DNA from: DASWHR01 sp036398095
Lineage (GTDB): Bacteria > Actinomycetota > AC-67
DNA: 8,948 nucleotides
Direction of reading: 5' to 3'
Assembly: GCA_036398095.1 (NCBI GenBank)
Contig: DASWHR010000048.1
Coordinates: 1-8,948 of the forward strand
A model generated the notes under the pieces. The model searched no databases. It saw only the letters and a list, made by a program, of their open reading frames with translations, and was not told the DNA's origin. The translations under genes and the position numbers were made by a program. This document shows positions 7,010 to 8,948 of this stretch, piece after piece (position 1 is the stretch's first letter; each line of letters begins with the position of its first letter).

Positions 7010-7585
7010 TTAGCCGGACACGGGGCTGAGGCCGGCGTGGACGGCGTCGCGATAGACGCTTGCGAGGCGGCTCGCGTAGCCGGCGCCGGCGCGCACCACG
7101 CGCACGCGCGATACGGCGGCCGCGGCTCGCGCGGCCGCCCGTTCAGCGGATGCGCGCGAGGCGACCACGATCCGGTCCGCGTCGCGCATCAGCCACGCCT
7201 GCGCGTCGGGATCGCCGCGGCCGGGTGTGAGCGAGACGATCAGCGGCACGTCGAAGGATCGCCGCAGCGACACGGCAGCGTGGGCAACGGCCCCTCCGAA
7301 CGCGTGCACGACATCGAACGACGCGCCGTCCAGCTCGATGGCCGCCCGTTCGAACAGCGCGATGTTGAGCTGTAGCAGCCACGCCGTCTCGTCGAAGCCG
7401 GCAAGCATCGGCGGATACTCGGCCGCGAAGACCGTGCGCGCCGGAGGAGGCGCCACGCCCTGCCCGTCGCGCGTCACCACCACGACATCCTGTCCGTGTT
7501 GAGTGAGCGCGTCGCATGCCTCGCCTGCGGACGGGGCCTTGAACCCCGAGCCGGGATAGTCGCGGGCGACGATCAAGATTTTCAT
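7010..7585 (-). CDS. Half-size GT4-like protein, N-terminal domain only
   Basis: A 191-residue protein matching the acceptor-side domain of GT4 enzymes. MKILIVARDYPGSGFKAPSAGEACDALTQHGQDVVVVTRD is the first beta-alpha-beta with its loop and EACDALTQHG helix. SFDVVHAFGGAVAHAAV and DVPLIVSLTPGR follow, then the DADRIVVASRASAERA helix that precedes the interdomain linker. After VRVVRAG, where full enzymes read VRVVPNG and enter the donor domain, the protein goes straight to YASRLASVYRDAVHAG, which resembles the C-terminal crossover helix of GT-B proteins. The donor domain with its EX7E motif is missing, while full members are about 340-400 residues. It may be inactive, a partner or regulator of the GT4 encoded 37 bp downstream, or an internally deleted gene. 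The frame is intact. The ATG has no SD; TAGAGT ends 9 nt before it. Confidence 0.8.
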   Translation of the reverse strand: MKILIVARDYPGSGFKAPSAGEACDALTQHGQDVVVVTRDGQGVAPPPARTVFAAEYPPMLAGFDETAWLLQLNIALFERAAIELDGASFDVVHAFGGAVAHAAVSLRRSFDVPLIVSLTPGRGDPDAQAWLMRDADRIVVASRASAERAAARAAAAVSRVRVVRAGAGYASRLASVYRDAVHAGLSPVSG

Positions 7586-7600
7586 GAGACACGAACTCTA
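7586..7600 (-). promoter_or_regulatory. Leaderless-type -10 of the half-size glycosyltransferase gene
   Basis: Minus-strand TAGAGT (7600-7595, fits TANNNT) ends 9 nt before the ATG at 7585. The spacer TCGTGTCTC is pyrimidine-rich and offers no SD, so a transcript beginning at or near the ATG is the simplest reading. Confidence 0.35.
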
Positions 7601-7678
7601 ACTGCAGATGATCGGCTAACGCGTGGGGAGCTTGTGGCGCCGCGCCGCGGCGGCTTGGCGCGCGTCTCGGCTGAGTAG

Positions 7679-7708
7679 TAGACGGCTGTCCCCGCCGTGG
7701 GCTATCCT
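7679..7708 (+). promoter_or_regulatory. Candidate promoter of the small structured RNA
   Basis: TAGACG (7679-7684, 4/6 to TTGACA) and TATCCT (7703-7708, 4/6 to TATAAT) are separated by 18 bp, predicting a start near 7715. The spacer contains an inverted repeat, ACGGC (7682-7686) and GCCGT (7694-7698), which could be an operator. No coding sequence on this strand follows before the terminator at 7775, which is why I assign the promoter to an RNA. Confidence 0.4.
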
Positions 7709-7714
7709 GTTGCT

Positions 7715-7775
7715 GTACCCATCCTGCTGCTTCGGTGGCAGGACGCGAGGCCGCCTTCGGGCGGTCTCTGCTTTT
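7715..7775 (+). ncRNA. Candidate small RNA with two cUUCGg-capped hairpins
   Basis: The intergenic segment folds as two adjacent hairpins on the plus strand. Hairpin 1 (7722-7743) has a 9-bp stem capped by TTCG at 7731-7734. Hairpin 2 (7747-7768) has a 9-bp stem capped by TTCG at 7756-7759 and runs into a U-rich tail. Hairpin 1 contains two adjacent G-U pairs and hairpin 2 one. On the opposite strand these become A-C mismatches and the loops become CGAA, so the fold favours the plus strand. A promoter-like pair lies just upstream. The RNA would be about 60 nt and begins with an unpaired GTACCCA stretch that could base-pair with targets. I do not recognise a known family. It could instead be a bare terminator with an accessory stem; there is no protein-coding gene upstream on this strand that needs one. 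Confidence 0.45.
7747..7775 (+). terminator. Rho-independent terminator (plus strand)
   Basis: A GAGGCCGCC-TTCG-GGCGGTCTC stem-loop (9 bp, one G-U, cUUCGg tetraloop) is followed by TGCTTTT. The T-run is on the plus strand only. It ends 7 bp before the last base of the oppositely oriented NYN gene, so it also protects that gene from antisense read-through. In the NYN mRNA the reverse copy could form a weaker 3' stem, but no U-tract follows on that strand. Confidence 0.7.
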
Positions 7776-7781
7776 CCGGGT

Positions 7782-8408
7782 TCACCACGTCGCCGGCTTG
7801 GTGATAGTGCCAACCGGGTCTTGGAGCATCGCCGGGAACTGACTTGCGCCAAGGACCCCGGGCCGGATCCGTCGGTAGAAGTCCGCGGGTAACGCGCTCT
7901 TCATGTTTTTCTGGCCACGATCAGGCACGAGAACTCCCGCTTGTTTGCGGAGTTCTCGCCGAACCGCCTCGATGGGTTCCTTTAGGTCGGAGTCGTTCGA
8001 AACCACGATCGCGACGTCGTAGTCGTTCTTGAAGCCGTCGACGAGCAAGTAGGTGGCAAGGTTCACGTCCGACCCTTTCTCCTCAGTTCGGAGCACCTCC
8101 ACGGTTCGAGGTTGACCAGTACGCGGATGCGCTACGGGCAAACGGACCGGGTTAGTGAGGAAACTGCCGTAGTGGACCGACAGATTTGGCACAGTCTGCA
8201 GCGCGCGGATGTACGTCAGCTGCCTCTGTGGCTGCTGAGGGTCTCCGGGACGCGCTTGCACGATTGCAGTGAAGTAGCGGATTCGCTGGATCGTGTGACG
8301 AGGCAGCAACAGCGAACACATCTTGTCGAGATCCAGCCACTTGAACGACGTTCCCTTGATGCAGCGGTAATAGAGATTGAATCCATCAACGTACACGTTG
8401 GTTCTCAT
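7782..8408 (-). CDS. NYN-domain (PIN-like) putative ribonuclease
   Basis: A 208-residue protein of the NYN/LabA-DUF88 type. Acidic metal-binding residues appear in the expected places: D8 and N11 in VYVDGFNLYYR, D114 in EEKGSDVNLATYLL, and D139/D141 in IVVSNDSDL. Other family segments are FKWLDLDKMCSLLLP, RIRYFTAIV, QPQRQLTYIRAL, SVHYGSFL and the C-terminal SQFPAMLQDPVGTITKPATW. Both ends match, so it is complete. The fold is that of metal-dependent RNases; the target is unknown, and related stand-alone genes are scattered and often mobile. The ATG at 8408 is chosen because the family begins MRTNVYVDGFN; a GTG at 8429 would add seven residues. Base composition is lower in GC than neighbours (45% in 8341-8400), which suggests acquisition by transfer. 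No SD; TGTTAT ends 9 nt upstream. A possible 54-codon ORF lies 31 bp upstream. Confidence 0.93.
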   Translation of the reverse strand: MRTNVYVDGFNLYYRCIKGTSFKWLDLDKMCSLLLPRHTIQRIRYFTAIVQARPGDPQQPQRQLTYIRALQTVPNLSVHYGSFLTNPVRLPVAHPRTGQPRTVEVLRTEEKGSDVNLATYLLVDGFKNDYDVAIVVSNDSDLKEPIEAVRRELRKQAGVLVPDRGQKNMKSALPADFYRRIRPGVLGASQFPAMLQDPVGTITKPATW

Positions 8409-8423
8409 GCGACGACGATAACA
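8409..8423 (-). promoter_or_regulatory. Possible leaderless-type -10 of the NYN gene
   Basis: Minus-strand TGTTAT (8423-8418, 4/6 to TATAAT) ends 9 nt before the ATG, and the spacer CGTCGTCGC has no SD. It is weaker than the other examples because the second base is not A. Confidence 0.25.
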
Positions 8424-8439
8424 TCGCACTCACGTCTAC

Positions 8440-8604
8440 TTATCGCCTTGGCGGATTCGAGATCCTCGTCTGGGTTGCGCGAAGAGCTTCATCGAAGCGC
8501 GCGACGGATTGCGCACGTCGATCGTGACATTCCTCGGATGCTCGGTTGAGTTCGCGCTCAATCTCGGACACCCGGCCCCCCGCACCGGGCGCGTTCAGAG
8601 CCAT
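8440..8604 (-). CDS. Possible small protein (54 aa) upstream of the NYN gene
   Basis: An open frame from ATG (8604-8602) to TAA (8442-8440), ending 31 bp before the NYN start on the same strand. The product opens MALNAPGAGGRVSEIERELN and continues with a charged, likely helical stretch, ASEECHDRRAQSVARFDE, ending ISNPPRR. I recognise no family. In favour: same orientation and spacing as an operon partner, and a plausible alpha-helical composition. Against: the SD-like GCGAGG touches the start codon, no clear -10 is placed before it, and an open frame of this size can occur by chance. If it is not a gene, 8409-8632 holds no feature I can support except the possible NYN -10. Confidence 0.25.
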   Translation of the reverse strand: MALNAPGAGGRVSEIERELNRASEECHDRRAQSVARFDEALRATQTRISNPPRR

Positions 8605-8632
8605 CCTCGCCGGACGACTCGAGGATTGCCCC

Positions 8633-8684
8633 TTTACGGACGAAGCACGCAGACCGTATTCTGGAGGTTCCGATTCAGGGGGAG
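8633..8684 (+). promoter_or_regulatory. Promoter and ribosome-binding site of the right-hand exported-protein gene
   Basis: TTTACG (8633-8638, 4/6 to TTGACA) and TATTCT (8657-8662) are 18 bp apart, predicting a start near 8669. A strong SD AGGGGGAG at 8677-8684 stands 4 nt before the ATG, so this gene has a short leader, unlike the SD-less genes in the window. Confidence 0.5.
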
Positions 8685-8688
8685 AAGG

Positions 8689-8948
8689 ATGCGGGGGAGA
8701 TTTCTGATTGTCGCGGCCGCGATGACGGCTGTGAGTGTCACGGCCGGAGGTGCGAGTGCCGCGCCCGTTGCCGTGATCGCCGGGGGGCCGATGCGTCCGC
8801 CGGGAGGCTTCTCTCAGACCGGCATGCATCCCGTCTTCACGAGCTGCTCCCTCGCCGATTTCTCAACGCTAACGTCGACCACCATCGCCACGTTCATCAT
8901 CCGCCCCAACACCAACGAGGCCTACTTCCAGATCACCAACAGCTGCGG
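8689..8948 (+). CDS. Exported protein of unknown function (5' part only, cut by window edge)
   Basis: The first 86 codons of an open frame running off the right edge. Residues 1-24 are a classical Sec signal peptide: MRGRF n-region, hydrophobic LIVAAAMTAVSVTA, cleavage probably after GASA. The mature part begins APVAVIAGGPMRPPGG and contains HPVFTSCSLADFST, TIATFIIRPNTNEAYFQITN and a second Cys at the edge. Two Cys in an exported protein may pair. I do not recognise the family. The ATG at 8689 is supported by the SD AGGGGGAG 4 nt upstream and by the signal peptide starting there. Confidence 0.8.
   Translation, partial: MRGRFLIVAAAMTAVSVTAGGASAAPVAVIAGGPMRPPGGFSQTGMHPVFTSCSLADFSTLTSTTIATFIIRPNTNEAYFQITNSC

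Noticed and set aside
5810..7029. Long frames overlapping the GT4 gene: minus 5810-6946 and plus 5977-7029
   Set aside because: Both are shadows of the GT4 coding frame; their translations are Arg/Asp-rich with no motif, while the GT4 frame carries all expected motifs.
7616..7780. Possible tRNA or riboswitch in the gap left of the NYN gene
   Set aside because: No cloverleaf, anticodon arm or CCA-type end can be drawn, and no known riboswitch core is recognisable; only the two UUCG hairpins and the terminator stand out.
7623..7892. 89-codon plus-strand frame spanning the hairpin RNA
   Set aside because: It runs through the terminator and into the antisense of the NYN gene, has no SD and an unstructured Arg-rich product.
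8440..8829. Longer version (129 codons) of the minus-strand ORF upstream of NYN
   Set aside because: The extra N-terminal part is antisense to the promoter, SD and signal peptide of the exported-protein gene and has Arg/His/Pro-rich shadow composition. Only the 54-codon part is kept as a weak candidate.
1..8948. CRISPR array, insertion sequence, integrase, or classical toxin-antitoxin or defence operon
   Set aside because: No short spaced direct repeats, terminal inverted repeats, transposase or integrase motifs are visible, and the NYN gene lacks recognisable partner genes.

Overview
This is a GC-rich bacterial chromosome segment (hand counts of about 65-68% in the core genes, falling to about 45-58% in the NYN gene near the right end). 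Genes are tightly packed: adjacent genes overlap at three places, and two of those are convergent pairs sharing stop-codon bases. No rRNA, tRNA, CRISPR array, insertion sequence or phage gene is visible. Strong Shine-Dalgarno (SD) genes sit beside genes with no SD whose -10-like hexamer ends 7-9 nt before the ATG (leaderless pattern). This, together with gene types common in Actinobacteria, Deinococcus, Chloroflexi and candidate phyla such as Eremiobacterota/Vulcanimicrobiota, points to a high-GC lineage of that kind. The phylum cannot be fixed from sequence alone.

Layout. 1-2284 (-): the N-terminal 761 residues of an exported beta-propeller-like protein ending in choice-of-anchor D repeats, cut by the left edge. 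2332-2775 (-): a GatB/YqeY-family protein. 2797-3663 (+): a membrane-anchored YkuE-like metallophosphoesterase, divergent from YqeY across only 21 bp. 3660-4523 and 4513-5412 (-): an ABC-2 permease and its ATPase, translationally coupled. 5552-5953 (+): a stand-alone cyclic-nucleotide-binding-domain protein. 5950-6972 (-): a full-length GT4 glycosyltransferase. 7010-7585 (-): a half-size glycosyltransferase that appears to lack the nucleotide-sugar domain. 7703-7775 (+): a probable small structured RNA with two cUUCGg hairpins, the second a terminator. 7782-8408 (-): a NYN-domain (PIN-like) nuclease of lower GC, possibly preceded by a 54-codon ORF. 8689-8948 (+): the start of a second exported protein, cut by the right edge.

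How the genes may work together. The ATPase/permease pair forms one ABC-2 exporter of unknown substrate. The two glycosyltransferase-type genes are consecutive on one strand and probably act on the same envelope glycan or glycolipid. The CNBD protein may be a cAMP-responsive regulatory subunit, but it has no DNA-binding domain and its partner is not in view. The NYN gene looks like a mobile addition.

Most notable observations: the strand-specific two-hairpin RNA at 7722-7775; five genes with the leaderless signature; a 21-bp divergent promoter whose two -10 elements overlap; convergent genes ending inside each other's stop codons; and a GT-B protein apparently reduced to its N-terminal domain plus crossover helix. 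I found no convincing new defence or biosynthetic system; the RNA is the best candidate for something undescribed.
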